Origin: Aquibacillus kalidii
GTDB lineage: Bacteria > Bacillota > Bacilli > Bacillales > Amphibacillaceae
Direction of reading: 5' to 3'
DNA length: 64,000 nucleotides
NCBI RefSeq assembly: GCF_014280935.1
Contig: NZ_JACLZI010000039.1
Coordinates: forward strand, 45,253-109,252
Shown piece by piece: positions 1 to 10,080 of this stretch (positions are counted from its first letter, which is position 1; the number at the start of each line of letters is the position of its first letter). A program made the translations under genes and the position numbers. The notes beneath the pieces are model-generated. The model did not search any database and was not told the origin of the DNA. It was given only the letters and a program-made list of their open reading frames with translations.

Positions 1-3000
1 GTCTTTCAAAAGGAAGGTCTTGATGCTCATACGCACGTATATTAGTAGTCCGAATCCGTGCAAGTAGCTCACGAAAAGTCGGATTACCTGATGTATCTGT
101 GCGAAGGACGAGTGTATTTACAAATAAGCCGACAAGATCATGTAATACCTCCTCACTCCTTCCTGCGACAGGGGTACCTAGTGGAATATCGTCACCGCCC
201 CCCATTCTCGTTAATAAAGCACTCAAGCCTGCTTGAAGAACCATGAATAAGCTGACCCCATTTTCCATAGAAGTCTCCATTAGTTTTTGATGGAGAGAAG
301 GCTCTATCCTGAACGAGTATGTGCCTCCTTGATTGGATGCCTCTACTGGTCTAGGATAATCCGTAGGTAATTCGAGTTGATCAGGTAAACCCGCAAGTGC
401 ATTTTTCCAATACTTCATTTGCTCCGCCATTAAACTATCGCTTTCCTTTTCCTCACCGAGTAACGAGGATTGCCACATGACATAGTCTGAATAATCAACA
501 GGTAGATCATCCCAAGCCGGAGCCTCTTGTTTTGAACGTGCATGATAAGCCTGTTCTAAGTCACGTGTAAACGGATGAAGGGACCAGCCATCCCCAACCA
601 TATGGTGGATAAGTACAAGTAAGGTATAGCGTTCCTTTCCCTTCTCAAATAACCGTATTTGACAGCATGGCTCATCGGAAAGGCTAAACCGATACTGAAC
701 TGCCTCTTTTAGTACCTGATCCATTTCTGACGGTTCAACGATTTCTAGCGGTAGCGAAGGAATGACCTGTTTAGCATCCAAAATGTATTGGTTTGCTTCT
801 CCTTGATTGTTTTTAAAAATGGTACGAAGCGCCTTATGTCGATCGATAACATCATATAATGCTGATTGTAATGCATGGTGATCAAGGTCCCCCTCAAGAT
901 CAATCACGATCGGAATATTATAGGTAGGACTTGGACCTTCTAGCTGATGTAAAAACCATAGACGCTTTTGTGCAAAAGATAACGGAATTACCTCTTGTTT
1001 CTCCACTTTGCTAATCATCGGTCTAGCTTGTCTTCCTACAGTGAGATGTTCAATAAGACCTGCAACAGTTGGTGCTTCAAATAGCTTTCCGATCGTAATG
1101 TCCACATCAAACATATCCCGAATACGGTTGATTAGTCTTCCTGCTAGTAAGGAATGCCCACCTAGATGAAAGAAATGATCATGAATACCAACATGTGGGA
1201 TACCAAGAACCTCTGCAAAGAGCACGCAAAGAATTTCTTCCTGAGGTGTTCTCGGTTCCTGAAACTGTGTACTATTATTTTGTTGAGGAGCAGGTAAAGC
1301 CTTCTTATTAATCTTGCCATTTGGTGTTAATGGAAAGTCATCTAGCATGACAATAGCAGCTGGAACCATATACTCTGGTAAATGGGTAGATGCTAAATCA
1401 CGTAACTCCCCTTGAATGGATACGGAATCAGAAATAATATAAGCAACGATACGCTTGTCACCAGGTCGATCTTCTCGAATCATTACTGTGGCCTGCTTTA
1501 CTTTTTTGTGTTCTGACAAAACGGCCGTAATTTCTCCTGGTTCAATTCGAAAGCCTCTAACCTTCATTTGGTCATCTGCCCGTCCAACATACTGAATCGT
1601 ACCGTCAGCATTCCACAATGCTCTGTCCCCAGTACTATACATTCTTTCCCCTTTTACACTGAATGGATTGGCGACAAATCGCTCAGCAGTTAATCCTGCT
1701 CGATGATGATACCCTGCTGCAAGCCCTTTTCCAGCAATAAACATATTTCCAACTACCCCAGGTGGAACTGGCTGGAGACTATCATCCAAAATATAAATGT
1801 TTGTGTTCCTAATTGGTCTTCCTATGGATGGGATACTTTTCTCTTCTATTGGTAGGTTCATCGCTGTTGACCATACAGTCGTTTCCGTCGGACCATAGAG
1901 ATTTGTGACTGTACACTTCTGTTCATGGAGTGCTTTTAGCAAGGCTTGTGGCAGAGCTTCTCCTCCAACAAGTACTTGTAACCCTTGAACAGCTTCAGGA
2001 GTCATTGTCACAATAGACTGCCATAATGTAGGTGTCGCCTGCATGATCGTAATCGATTGTTCTTTTATTTCTTGGGCAAGCTGACGTGGATCTTGTATTG
2101 TCTCCTTATCGACAATGACACATGTTGCACCTGAGAGTAATGGTAAAAATAGCTCTAATACAGAGATATCAAAGGCAATGGTTGTGACAGCAAGCAGTCT
2201 TTCCTTTGCGGAAAGGGAGAACCTTTGATTCATCGCCACCAGAAAATTGGTCACACCGTTCTTCGTAATTACTACCCCTTTTGGTGCCCCTGTCGATCCA
2301 GATGTGTAGATCATATAAACAGGGTCATCCCCCGCTACATCTACTTCTGGGTAGGATTGTCCCTGAAGTGCCTTTAATTCCCTTCTTACCTGTTGGCTAT
2401 CCATCACGAGACATGGCACATTCCTTGATTGAAAATGCTGACTTGTTGAAGTGTATGTAATCGCATAGGTTGGTCCTGCATCCTTTAACATGAAGTCAAT
2501 TCGATCAGCTGGATAGCTCGGATCGATTGGTACATAAACAGCTCCAACGTTCATGACAGCTAGCATAGCAAAGACCATCGTTTCAGAACGCGGAAGTGCT
2601 AAAGCAATTACATCCCCCTTCCGAATTCCATGTTGTTCGAGCAAATAAGATAGGCGATTAACCTGTTCATAGACTTCTTGATAGGAATAGGATTTGTCCC
2701 CAAAAACGATTGCTTCCTGTTCAGGTGTTTGCTGAACTTGCTGTCTAAACCCAGCAACAATACTGTGAAGAGAATTCTCTTCACTCGTATCATTCCACTT
2801 CTCTACAACCTGATCATATTCCCCATCTAATAAAAGTCTCTGTTTTGCAATAGGTTCGTTATAATCGATGTCAGTAAGCTCTGCCATACCTTTCACTACC
2901 CGTTGCATATGGAGCTCTACGTCACCTGATGCATAGATAGCTGGATTAAAGTTAACCTCGATACGAATTCCTTGTTCCTGTTCATAAATATTTACAGATA

Positions 3001-4138
3001 AATCTTCAGTAGGTCCAGTCGCGAGTTTATGTGTCAATCCTCTTGCTTCACCAAAATTCCACTCATAGGAAAATGGCATAATATTGATTTGTGGACCAAA
3101 CAAGCGCACCTGATCACCCACTCGATTCAAATCACGTCGTAAATCCTCATGCCGATAAAGCTGGTGGGAACGAAGCCGCTTCATATTTTCCCTTATTTGA
3201 TGTACAAGTTTTAAAAAAGACTGGTCAGAACAGACCGTTACACGAAGTGGTACTAGATTCATAACCATTGCTGGAACTTGTATAGCAGCAGATCCAATCC
3301 GATTCATCATCGGAACACTTAGCACAACGTCTTCTGCCCCCGTTAAACGGTGAAGATACACAGCAAAAGACGCGATCATTACCTCTGACCAGTGTAAAAG
3401 GTTATCGCTAGCCTTTTTTTTCAACAACTCAAATGTGCTACCATTTAAGAAGTCATGATACTGACCAACACTTTCCGGTATGGTAGAAGTTCGCTCCGAT
3501 AAGCTCACGACTTCTGGCTGATCGGAGAATTGCTCCATCCAATACTGACGGTCCAAATCGAATTTATCGGAGTGACGATAGGCTTGGTCTTCATCTAAGA
3601 TAGACTTAAAAGAAGAGAATAGACCATTTCCATCAACTATCTTCCCATTCAATAATGATGTGTACCATTTCGAAACACCCTGACTAAGTAAGGTAAAACC
3701 ATATCCATCTACTGCAATATGATGCACTTTTAGATACCAATAGTAGTGATGTTCACTTAATTTGAATAAGAAAGAAGTAAAGAGAGAATCCTTACTTAAA
3801 TTAATCGGTGTGGACACGTCTTCTTTCATCTGACATAGCGCTTCCTTGTATGGATCCTCTTTGTTAGTTAGATCGATAACGAAAAATGGACAGACCCGTT
3901 CCGACCTTAGCATTTGCCACGGTCCAGTTTCCTCTTCTCCAAAATGCATATGAAGAGAATCCGCTTTTAACAGTGTGTTTCTAACAGCCTGTTCGAAGCA
4001 GGTCATATCTAAAATGCCACGAATCTCCACATATTCCGCTGTATTATAAATAGGATTATTTGGATCTAGTTGTTGCGCATACCATATGCCAGTCTGCGCA
4101 CCCGTTAAAGGCCAACGCTCGCTACTTGTCTGTTGCAT
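1..4138 (-). CDS. dhbF: Bacillibactin nonribosomal peptide synthetase DhbF (3' part off the left edge)
   Basis: Dimodular NRPS that condenses 2,3-dihydroxybenzoate, glycine and threonine and cyclises the trimer to bacillibactin. The visible 1379 residues give, in order: condensation domain (about 1-430, HHIAVDGYG near 136), adenylation domain (about 450-960, YTSGSTGAPKG near 610), carrier protein (LGGHSLLAG near 993) and a second condensation domain (HHMVGDGWS near 1178) that is cut by the window edge. Reading the pocket positions of the first A domain (FDISVLELF, MQATPTLW, LVGGEA, NLYGPTETTVW) gives D-I-L-Q-L-G-L-V-W(-K), a glycine-type code. The ATG at 4138 follows AAGGGAGGG at a good distance, 22 nt after the dhbB stop. 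The second module and thioesterase lie outside the window. Confidence 0.96.
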   Translation of the reverse strand, partial: MQQTSSERWPLTGAQTGIWYAQQLDPNNPIYNTAEYVEIRGILDMTCFEQAVRNTLLKADSLHMHFGEEETGPWQMLRSERVCPFFVIDLTNKEDPYKEALCQMKEDVSTPINLSKDSLFTSFLFKLSEHHYYWYLKVHHIAVDGYGFTLLSQGVSKWYTSLLNGKIVDGNGLFSSFKSILDEDQAYRHSDKFDLDRQYWMEQFSDQPEVVSLSERTSTIPESVGQYHDFLNGSTFELLKKKASDNLLHWSEVMIASFAVYLHRLTGAEDVVLSVPMMNRIGSAAIQVPAMVMNLVPLRVTVCSDQSFLKLVHQIRENMKRLRSHQLYRHEDLRRDLNRVGDQVRLFGPQINIMPFSYEWNFGEARGLTHKLATGPTEDLSVNIYEQEQGIRIEVNFNPAIYASGDVELHMQRVVKGMAELTDIDYNEPIAKQRLLLDGEYDQVVEKWNDTSEENSLHSIVAGFRQQVQQTPEQEAIVFGDKSYSYQEVYEQVNRLSYLLEQHGIRKGDVIALALPRSETMVFAMLAVMNVGAVYVPIDPSYPADRIDFMLKDAGPTYAITYTSTSQHFQSRNVPCLVMDSQQVRRELKALQGQSYPEVDVAGDDPVYMIYTSGSTGAPKGVVITKNGVTNFLVAMNQRFSLSAKERLLAVTTIAFDISVLELFLPLLSGATCVIVDKETIQDPRQLAQEIKEQSITIMQATPTLWQSIVTMTPEAVQGLQVLVGGEALPQALLKALHEQKCTVTNLYGPTETTVWSTAMNLPIEEKSIPSIGRPIRNTNIYILDDSLQPVPPGVVGNMFIAGKGLAAGYHHRAGLTAERFVANPFSVKGERMYSTGDRALWNADGTIQYVGRADDQMKVRGFRIEPGEITAVLSEHKKVKQATVMIREDRPGDKRIVAYIISDSVSIQGELRDLASTHLPEYMVPAAIVMLDDFPLTPNGKINKKALPAPQQNNSTQFQEPRTPQEEILCVLFAEVLGIPHVGIHDHFFHLGGHSLLAGRLINRIRDMFDVDITIGKLFEAPTVAGLIEHLTVGRQARPMISKVEKQEVIPLSFAQKRLWFLHQLEGPSPTYNIPIVIDLEGDLDHHALQSALYDVIDRHKALRTIFKNNQGEANQYILDAKQVIPSLPLEIVEPSEMDQVLKEAVQYRFSLSDEPCCQIRLFEKGKERYTLLVLIHHMVGDGWSLHPFTRDLEQAYHARSKQEAPAWDDLPVDYSDYVMWQSSLLGEEKESDSLMAEQMKYWKNALAGLPDQLELPTDYPRPVEASNQGGTYSFRIEPSLHQKLMETSMENGVSLFMVLQAGLSALLTRMGGGDDIPLGTPVAGRSEEVLHDLVGLFVNTLVLRTDTSGNPTFRELLARIRTTNIRAYEHQDLPFER

Positions 4139-4160
4139 AAATGTCCCTCCCTTTGTCATT

Positions 4161-5051
4161 TCAGACATGCTGACCTTTTTTTACTTCCACAATATTCCAC
4201 CAATCCTTTAACGTTGGCTTCTCAGCCAAGGTCATGAAGTTAATATCTATTCCTACTTGTCTCAACTCTTCTGTGAGACTCATCATCCGGATGGAGTCTA
4301 AGCCTAGATAAATCAGATTTTCTTCTGCCGAAACGTCTTGAGGGTCTTGTTCCAACAATGCTGCGACTCTATCACGAAGTCCTTCAAATGAATCTAAACC
4401 TGCTCGCGGATGTTCAAGTCCGATTTGTTCTAGAATCTGTTCTGTTGTAACGGTGACACCGCATCGTGTAGCTACATATTGCATGGCCATTTTATGTTGT
4501 TCTTCCGTAAAGTCAGCTACAGCATCGGCAACAAAAAAGCTTTGAACATCGTTCATAAAGGCTTCTGTAGCTGTAACTAAGCAGCCAATATGTGCATAAA
4601 CACCACAAATGATGAGTTGATCACGTCCTGTTTCTTGAAGAAATGTCTGAAGACTCGTACGTTTGAAGGCACTATAACGCCATTTCGTTAAAACAAGGTC
4701 ATCCTTATTAGGTTCAAGTCCATCAATTATTTTTGTAACGGATCGATCATCAGACAGGCCGTCTCCCCAGAAGTCTTGAAGAAGTGCTCGATCTTTTGGA
4801 TCCTGGTTTCCCGGCTGTGCCGTGTAGACAACTGGAATGTTTAGTCTTTTGCATTCCTTTTTTAGAGTGGCAATATGTTTCACCAATTCAGGAATAGGAG
4901 ATTCTTGCATGTCATAAGCATTCAAAAAATATTGTTGCATATCATGAATAAGCAGCACAGCTCGATTCGAATCAGCCTCCCATGAAACTCGGTTAGTTGG
5001 CATGTCTAATTTCGTTGGCATATCATAGCTTTTAATGGTTGGTAATCCCAT
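4161..5051 (-). CDS. dhbB: Isochorismatase with aryl carrier domain, DhbB
   Basis: Bifunctional protein of bacillibactin synthesis. The N-terminal isochorismatase domain (about residues 1-205; MPTNRVSWEADSNRAVLLIHD start, IICGVYAHIGCL core) hydrolyses isochorismate. The C-terminal aryl carrier domain carries the phosphopantetheine serine in YLGLDSIRMM (near residue 250) and receives activated DHB from DhbE for transfer to DhbF. The ATG at 5051 is chosen because AAGGAAG lies 8 nt upstream; a GTG three codons earlier overlaps that site. The length of 296 residues is slightly below the family norm. The gene lies 20 nt after dhbE in one operon. Confidence 0.96.
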   Translation of the reverse strand: MGLPTIKSYDMPTKLDMPTNRVSWEADSNRAVLLIHDMQQYFLNAYDMQESPIPELVKHIATLKKECKRLNIPVVYTAQPGNQDPKDRALLQDFWGDGLSDDRSVTKIIDGLEPNKDDLVLTKWRYSAFKRTSLQTFLQETGRDQLIICGVYAHIGCLVTATEAFMNDVQSFFVADAVADFTEEQHKMAMQYVATRCGVTVTTEQILEQIGLEHPRAGLDSFEGLRDRVAALLEQDPQDVSAEENLIYLGLDSIRMMSLTEELRQVGIDINFMTLAEKPTLKDWWNIVEVKKGQHV

Positions 5052-5071
5052 TCTAAGCACTTCCTTTCACA

Positions 5072-6685
5072 TTATTTTAAATGGGGTAACTGCGCTTCAA
5101 TTAGTTGTCTTAGCTTCTTCTTACTCACTTTCCCAAGTGCGGTTTGAGGGAATGAATTGATCCATTCAACGCGATCAGGTATTTTATACGCCGCCAATCC
5201 TCGATCATGAAGAAACGTGCGGATTTCTTGCGTTGCTTGGTGCTCACCCTTTGGTATGAGAAATGCACACGAACGTTCACCGAGGTATGGATCTGGCATC
5301 GAAACAACTGCCGCGTCAAAGACATTAGGATGAGCTAATAGATGGTTTTCGACTTCTTCAGCAGCAATTTTCTCGCCACCACGATTTATTTGATCTTTGT
5401 CCCTTCCTTCCACAATGATGTAGCCGTCTTTGTTGAAGCGAACCAGATCTCCTGTTCGATAAAAGCCATCATCGGTAAAGGACTTTGCATTATGCTCATC
5501 TGCTTTATAGTATCCGCGTATGGTATATGGGCCTCTCGTTAGCAGCTCCCCAACTTCACCTGGTGGAACATCCTGACCATCCTCATCAACGACTCTAATT
5601 TCGTCATAGGGAGACATCGGCCGCCCTTGCGTATGAACAATAATTTCCTCTGGATCATCAAGTCGCGTATAATTAACAAGTCCCTCAGCCATGCCAAAAA
5701 CTTGCTGCAACTTACATCCGAAAGCAGGCTGTATCCGTTTCGCACTTTCTGCACTAAACTTCGCCCCCCCTACTTGGATCACTTCCAAGCTAGAGAGATC
5801 ATCACGACGATTTTTCACCGCTTCTATCCACATTATGGCAATGGGCGGTACCATTGCGGTAATGGTTACGCGCTCTTTTTCGATTAGTGGGAATGCCTGG
5901 TCTGGGCTTGGACCACTAGATAAAACGATACGTCCACCCGCATAAATCGTCCCTAACACACCAGGTGAGCTTAATGGAAAGTTATGTGCAATCGGCAATA
6001 CTGCTAAATAAACACTCTCCTCCGTTAATTCGCAAACTTCATTACTCCTTCTTAAGCTATAAATATAATCATCATGCGTTCGTGGGATAAGCTTCGAAAG
6101 TCCAGTGCTACCACCCGAAAGCTGTAAAAAGGCAACATCGGATGGATGAATTGTAGATGGATCAAATGGTGTATCATTATACAAATCTAATAATGGAACA
6201 AACTGTTCTGTATGACCCTCGACAATAACATGCTTCAGCGTCCTTACTTCCTTTTTAACCAGCTCTGCCATCGAAAGGTAATCAAAACCCGCGTGCGTGT
6301 CAGGTATAATTAATGCTTTTGCTTCGGAAAACTCACAAAAGTAACGTACCTCGCTATAGCGGTGGGATGGGAGAGCGAAGACGGGCAAAGCCCCTATATT
6401 AAATAATGCAAAAATAACTTCAAAAAAAGCCACTTCATTCGGTAACTGGACAACAACTCGATCGCCCTTCTCCATTCCAAGTTGTTGAAATCCTGCTGCT
6501 AATTGTTCTACTCTTTCTTGTAGATGTGCATAACTAATTTCGCCAGTACTACTTGTAATTACCGTCTTATCTCCATATTGAATAGCTCGGCTTTTCAGCA
6601 TACCTGCAAACGTCTCCCCTCGCCAACAGTCCTGTTGGCGATAAAAGTCTGCAAATTCACTTGGCCATGTTGGACAACCTTCCAA
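5072..6685 (-). CDS. dhbE: 2,3-dihydroxybenzoate-AMP ligase DhbE
   Basis: Stand-alone adenylation enzyme that activates 2,3-dihydroxybenzoate as the acyl-AMP and loads it onto the carrier domain of DhbB. Visible motifs are [16 protein letters not shown] (ATP loop), [10 protein letters not shown] with the aryl-acid-type Asn replacing the usual Asp, [12 protein letters not shown], the YRTGDLVR hinge region and [15 protein letters not shown]. The catalytic lysine is in TALGKVSKK near the C-terminus. The start is most likely the TTG at 6685, 7 nt after AGGAGG; another TTG two codons earlier sits too close to that site. Length about 537 residues, as usual for EntE/DhbE. dhbC ends 11 nt upstream. 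Confidence 0.96.
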   Translation of the reverse strand: MEGCPTWPSEFADFYRQQDCWRGETFAGMLKSRAIQYGDKTVITSSTGEISYAHLQERVEQLAAGFQQLGMEKGDRVVVQLPNEVAFFEVIFALFNIGALPVFALPSHRYSEVRYFCEFSEAKALIIPDTHAGFDYLSMAELVKKEVRTLKHVIVEGHTEQFVPLLDLYNDTPFDPSTIHPSDVAFLQLSGGSTGLSKLIPRTHDDYIYSLRRSNEVCELTEESVYLAVLPIAHNFPLSSPGVLGTIYAGGRIVLSSGPSPDQAFPLIEKERVTITAMVPPIAIMWIEAVKNRRDDLSSLEVIQVGGAKFSAESAKRIQPAFGCKLQQVFGMAEGLVNYTRLDDPEEIIVHTQGRPMSPYDEIRVVDEDGQDVPPGEVGELLTRGPYTIRGYYKADEHNAKSFTDDGFYRTGDLVRFNKDGYIIVEGRDKDQINRGGEKIAAEEVENHLLAHPNVFDAAVVSMPDPYLGERSCAFLIPKGEHQATQEIRTFLHDRGLAAYKIPDRVEWINSFPQTALGKVSKKKLRQLIEAQLPHLK

Positions 6686-6696
6686 GTGCAATCCTC

Positions 6697-7884
6697 CTAT
6701 CTATTATGAATTCCCATTGCCTTTAGCATCGTTTGAAATTTAGCCCCTGTTTCTGCTAATTCTTCCTCTGCCTTTGATCCAGCAACAACGCCAGCACCAG
6801 CAAATAGTCTAATGGAATGGTCACAAACCTCTGCACAACGAATCGTTACCACCCATTCACCGTCCCCGTGTTCATCACACCAGCCAACCATCCCAGTGAA
6901 ATATCGTCGTTCAAAGGCTTCGATATTTTGAATAGCTTGATGTGCTGCTGTAGCAGGATAGCCACAAACAGCTGGAGTCGGGTGAAGCGCAGAAGCAAGT
7001 GCTAGTGAAGAAGTGTTGGCTTCTTTTACTGTCCCTTTTATTTCTGTGGATAGATGCCACATTGTTTCGGTTTGAATGAGTGTAGGTTTTTTTGGTATAT
7101 CGAGTTTGTCGCACAATGGTTGAAGCGCCTCTTCAACTGCATGGACAACAATTGCATGTTCATGAAGGTCTTTGGTAGAGTTTAATAATTCATTTGCCCG
7201 CCGCTGGTCCTCCATAGGATCCTCACTACGGGGACGGGAGCCTGCTAACGGATTTGCTGTAACGATCTGACCTGATTTAGAAACGAGTAATTCAGGACTT
7301 GCTCCAATTAAGGTCCGATGACCATTACTTTTATCATTTGGTAGATCAATAGAGAAGGTGTATCCCTGTGTATTATGTCTTGCTAGTTTCGTTAAGATAG
7401 GTTTAATTTGAATAGGTTCCTTCGACTTAATATCTAAGGAGCGTGAAAGTACAATTTTCTCTAGCACCCCACTATCAATAAGCTCGAGCCCTTTATTGAC
7501 ACCCTCCATGTAAATGTCCGGTTCTGGAATCTCTTGTACTGAGTATGAAGATAAAGCACTTGCTTCTTCTTCGACATCACACCAATCCAACTTACTAGCT
7601 ATCTCCATTTCATTCGGGACGACTAAGTGTACTTGTTCGTCAGGGTCAAAAGAAAAAGCACCAATAGCAACAGGCTTAGGATGCCCCTCCTTTTTAGCAC
7701 GGTGGATCGTTGTTTGAACAGTTTCTGCTAGATTCGTAGATTTTCGAAGTGTTTCAGGTTCTACTTTAGAAAATATTCCTCTACCTCTTATTGTGTGGTT
7801 GGGAGAAGCTAAAAAGTAATCCCCTACCTTATAAAGGTCTAATAATCTATTACCCGCTAGTTTAGAAGCTTCTGTTATACTCAA
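6697..7884 (-). CDS. dhbC: Isochorismate synthase DhbC
   Basis: Chorismate-binding enzyme that converts chorismate to isochorismate, the first step of DHB formation. The C-terminal two thirds carry family signatures: [57 protein letters not shown] and [10 protein letters not shown]. The start is taken as the TTG at 7884 (protein beginning [14 protein letters not shown]), 10 nt after AAGGAGG; this gives 395 residues, close to B. subtilis DhbC. The frame is open upstream into the end of dhbA, but the extra residues are not family-like. dhbA ends 26 nt upstream. Confidence 0.95.
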   Translation of the reverse strand: MSITEASKLAGNRLLDLYKVGDYFLASPNHTIRGRGIFSKVEPETLRKSTNLAETVQTTIHRAKKEGHPKPVAIGAFSFDPDEQVHLVVPNEMEIASKLDWCDVEEEASALSSYSVQEIPEPDIYMEGVNKGLELIDSGVLEKIVLSRSLDIKSKEPIQIKPILTKLARHNTQGYTFSIDLPNDKSNGHRTLIGASPELLVSKSGQIVTANPLAGSRPRSEDPMEDQRRANELLNSTKDLHEHAIVVHAVEEALQPLCDKLDIPKKPTLIQTETMWHLSTEIKGTVKEANTSSLALASALHPTPAVCGYPATAAHQAIQNIEAFERRYFTGMVGWCDEHGDGEWVVTIRCAEVCDHSIRLFAGAGVVAGSKAEEELAETGAKFQTMLKAMGIHNR

Positions 7885-7910
7885 TGACTCACAACCTCCT
7901 TCTATTTTGG

Positions 7911-8684
7911 TCAAACACCAAGTGTAGCGCCGCCATCCACACACACATCCTCCATCGTCATCTGGCCGGCATTGTCCGATGCCACAAACAGGACTACATT
8001 CGCGACATCTTTTGCTTGTCCTAGTTTTCTGAGAGGAATACCTACTCGATATGCCTCTGGCGTTCCATTTATTGACTGTTCGGCTCCGTTATCATCTGTC
8101 CAAAGCTTACGCAACATATCTGTTTCCGTTGAGCCTGGTGATACAATGTTGCATCGTATATGGTAGGAAGCTAGCTCTAGACCTAAACATTTGGTAAACA
8201 TGGTAGCTGCAGCCTTAGATGCTGCATAAGCTGCCATCGACATTCTAGGCATACGCCCTGCATTTGAACTTACGGTAACAATTGAGCCTTGCTTTCTTAC
8301 TTTCATTCGTTTACTAACCGATTGACTAACAAGGAATAGCCCGGTGGAATTGACAGCAAATGTTTGATCCCACGCCTCTTTTGTCAGAGCATCAACGGGA
8401 GCTACATGCAGGATTCCTGCAACGTTCACCAGTATGTCAATTGGTCCAACACTAGTTTCAACAGTATCAACTAGCCCCTCGACTGCCTTAGCATCACTAA
8501 TATCAATACAAAATGGATAGACGTGTGACCTTCCCTGCTTTATACGTTGTAAAGCTTCTTCCTGACGATCCACTGCGACTACCTTAGCCCCGTGATTAAC
8601 AAATGATTCGACAATTTCACTTCCAATTCCACCAGCAGCACCTGTTATAACAACCGTTTTACCAGTTATACCCTCGAGCTTCAT
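7911..8684 (-). CDS. dhbA: 2,3-dihydro-2,3-dihydroxybenzoate dehydrogenase DhbA
   Basis: Short-chain dehydrogenase that oxidises dihydro-DHB to 2,3-dihydroxybenzoate with NAD+. Visible: the glycine-rich cofactor loop TGAAGGIGSE (near residue 13), VNVAGI, the catalytic Ser in VTVSSNAGR, and the YAASK motif with active Tyr and Lys. The ATG at 8684 follows AAAGGAGG with correct spacing; an in-frame extension to 8744 would run through the Fur box and is rejected. At 257 residues it matches the family. It is the first gene of the dhb operon and sits directly downstream of the iron-regulated promoter region. Confidence 0.96.
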   Translation of the reverse strand: MKLEGITGKTVVITGAAGGIGSEIVESFVNHGAKVVAVDRQEEALQRIKQGRSHVYPFCIDISDAKAVEGLVDTVETSVGPIDILVNVAGILHVAPVDALTKEAWDQTFAVNSTGLFLVSQSVSKRMKVRKQGSIVTVSSNAGRMPRMSMAAYAASKAAATMFTKCLGLELASYHIRCNIVSPGSTETDMLRKLWTDDNGAEQSINGTPEAYRVGIPLRKLGQAKDVANVVLFVASDNAGQMTMEDVCVDGGATLGV

Positions 8685-8723
8685 ATTATTCCTCCTTTCT
8701 TCAATTGGCTTAAACATACAATT

Positions 8724-8742
8724 GATAATGATTATCATTTTC
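8724..8742. promoter_or_regulatory. Near-perfect Fur box in front of dhbA
   Basis: The 19-bp site GATAATGATTATCATTTTC differs from the classical Fur box at one position. It lies 40 bp upstream of the dhbA start. A weaker 11/15 match to TGATAATGATTATCA follows at 8760-8774. Iron-bound Fur would be expected to silence the dhb operon here. I could not fix the -10/-35 of the dhb promoter with certainty. Confidence 0.93.
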
Positions 8743-8922
8743 ATATGTTACGATACAAATGATAACCGTTCTCAACGAGCTTCTCAACCCCCTTCCAGTT
8801 ATTTGAAAACTTAGACCTATTTCATTTACATTTTTTACCACCTACTCCCATACTTTGGAAGTAACTCTTGCTTTTTTTTTATGTAGATTTGGACTTTTAA
8901 CCATTATTTTCAAAAAATGGTA

Positions 8923-8966
8923 TTGAAAATCATTCTCATTAACTATATAATTGAAAACGATTATCA
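8923..8966 (+). promoter_or_regulatory. feuA promoter with two overlapping Fur boxes
   Basis: A SigA-type promoter reads TTGAAA (8923-8928), a 17-bp spacer, then TATAAT (8946-8951). Fur-box matches lie on both sides of the -10: TGAAAATCATTCTCA (8924-8938, 12 of 15) over the -35 and spacer, and TGAAAACGATTATCA (8952-8966, 13 of 15) over the expected transcription start. This geometry predicts tight iron repression of the uptake operon, matching the divergent dhb side. Confidence 0.85.
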
Positions 8967-9065
8967 ATATCATCTAAAAGAACTACTGCAAAAGTTTTAT
9001 AAAGGAGGAATGAGTCAATCGGATGGTAGTAGTTTTATGTACATATTTTGAAGGAGGAAATGTAA

Positions 9066-10067
9066 ATGAAAAAGACAATGAAGCTTTTAGCAATTCTAGT
9101 AATCTTCACTTTAGCACTTGTTGCATGTAACCAATCAGAAGATACAGCAAGCAACAAGGAAGAATCGAAAGAGCAGGAAAACACAGCGAAAGCGTCCGAT
9201 GAGACAAAAGAGGAAACGAAAGAGGCTACTACACAAACAATCTCTTACCTAGGAAAGGATTACACGGTTCCTGCTACGATTGAATCGATTGCAACGGCAA
9301 GCTTAGAATCAATGGAGGACGCAGCAGTTTTAGGAGTTAAGCCAATGGCAACCATAACAGTTGGAGGAGAAATACCAGCATATGTTGCAGATGAATTAGC
9401 TGGTGCTGAGGACATCGGTTCTAAAAGACAGCCAAGCTACGAGAAGCTGTTAGAGCTTAAGCCCGATGTTATTCTTGGAACATCTAAGTTTCAACCAGAT
9501 GTTGCAGAAAGTTTAAATAAGGTTGCACCTATGTTCCCTGTCTCTCATATTTCAACAGATTGGGAAGCAAATTTGCAGCTACTAGGACAACTTACTGGTA
9601 AAGAAGAGAAAGCAGAAGAAGTTATCTCACAATATATAGAAGATGCAAAGGCACTTCAAAGTGAACTAAAGGAAACAGTTGATGGAAAGAAAATATTAGT
9701 CGTACGCGTTCGTAAGGGTAGTCTTTTCGTTTATCCAGAGGATGTTTATTTAAACCCTGTTCTTTATACTGATCTAGGGATTCAAGTACCAGAAGTCATA
9801 AAGGCAGTAGAGGCACAGGAAATGATCACATTTGAAAAGTTAGCTGAAATTAACCCTGACTATTTATATTTACAATTTGAACAATCAGAAAATCCTGACT
9901 CCCCAGAATATGTAGCAGAGCTAGAAAATAACGCCATTTGGAAAAGCTTAAATGCGGTGAAGAATGAGCAAGTGTTTATTAATGCCATTGATCCACTAGC
10001 CCAAGGTGGAACAGCATGGAGTAAAACGACTTTCTTAGAAGCAGTAAAAGAAACATTAACGAAGTAA
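9066..10067 (+). CDS. feuA: Ferri-bacillibactin-binding lipoprotein, FeuA type
   Basis: Extracellular substrate-binding lipoprotein of an iron-siderophore ABC importer. The signal peptide ends in a lipobox with Cys21 (LALVAC), followed by a charged Glu/Lys/Thr-rich linker of about 40 residues and a two-lobe FecB-type fold. Segments such as LKPDVILGTSKF, PVSHISTDWE, LGQLTGKEEKA, VRVRKGSLFVYPEDVY and DPLAQGGTAWSK track B. subtilis FeuA closely, which argues for bacillibactin rather than another siderophore. The ATG at 9066 follows GAAGGAGG. A second orphan SD-like AAAGGAGG is at 9001. It is the first gene of a five-gene uptake and release operon. Confidence 0.95.
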   Translation: MKKTMKLLAILVIFTLALVACNQSEDTASNKEESKEQENTAKASDETKEETKEATTQTISYLGKDYTVPATIESIATASLESMEDAAVLGVKPMATITVGGEIPAYVADELAGAEDIGSKRQPSYEKLLELKPDVILGTSKFQPDVAESLNKVAPMFPVSHISTDWEANLQLLGQLTGKEEKAEEVISQYIEDAKALQSELKETVDGKKILVVRVRKGSLFVYPEDVYLNPVLYTDLGIQVPEVIKAVEAQEMITFEKLAEINPDYLYLQFEQSENPDSPEYVAELENNAIWKSLNAVKNEQVFINAIDPLAQGGTAWSKTTFLEAVKETLTK

Positions 10068-10080
10068 GGTGCGGCTATTC

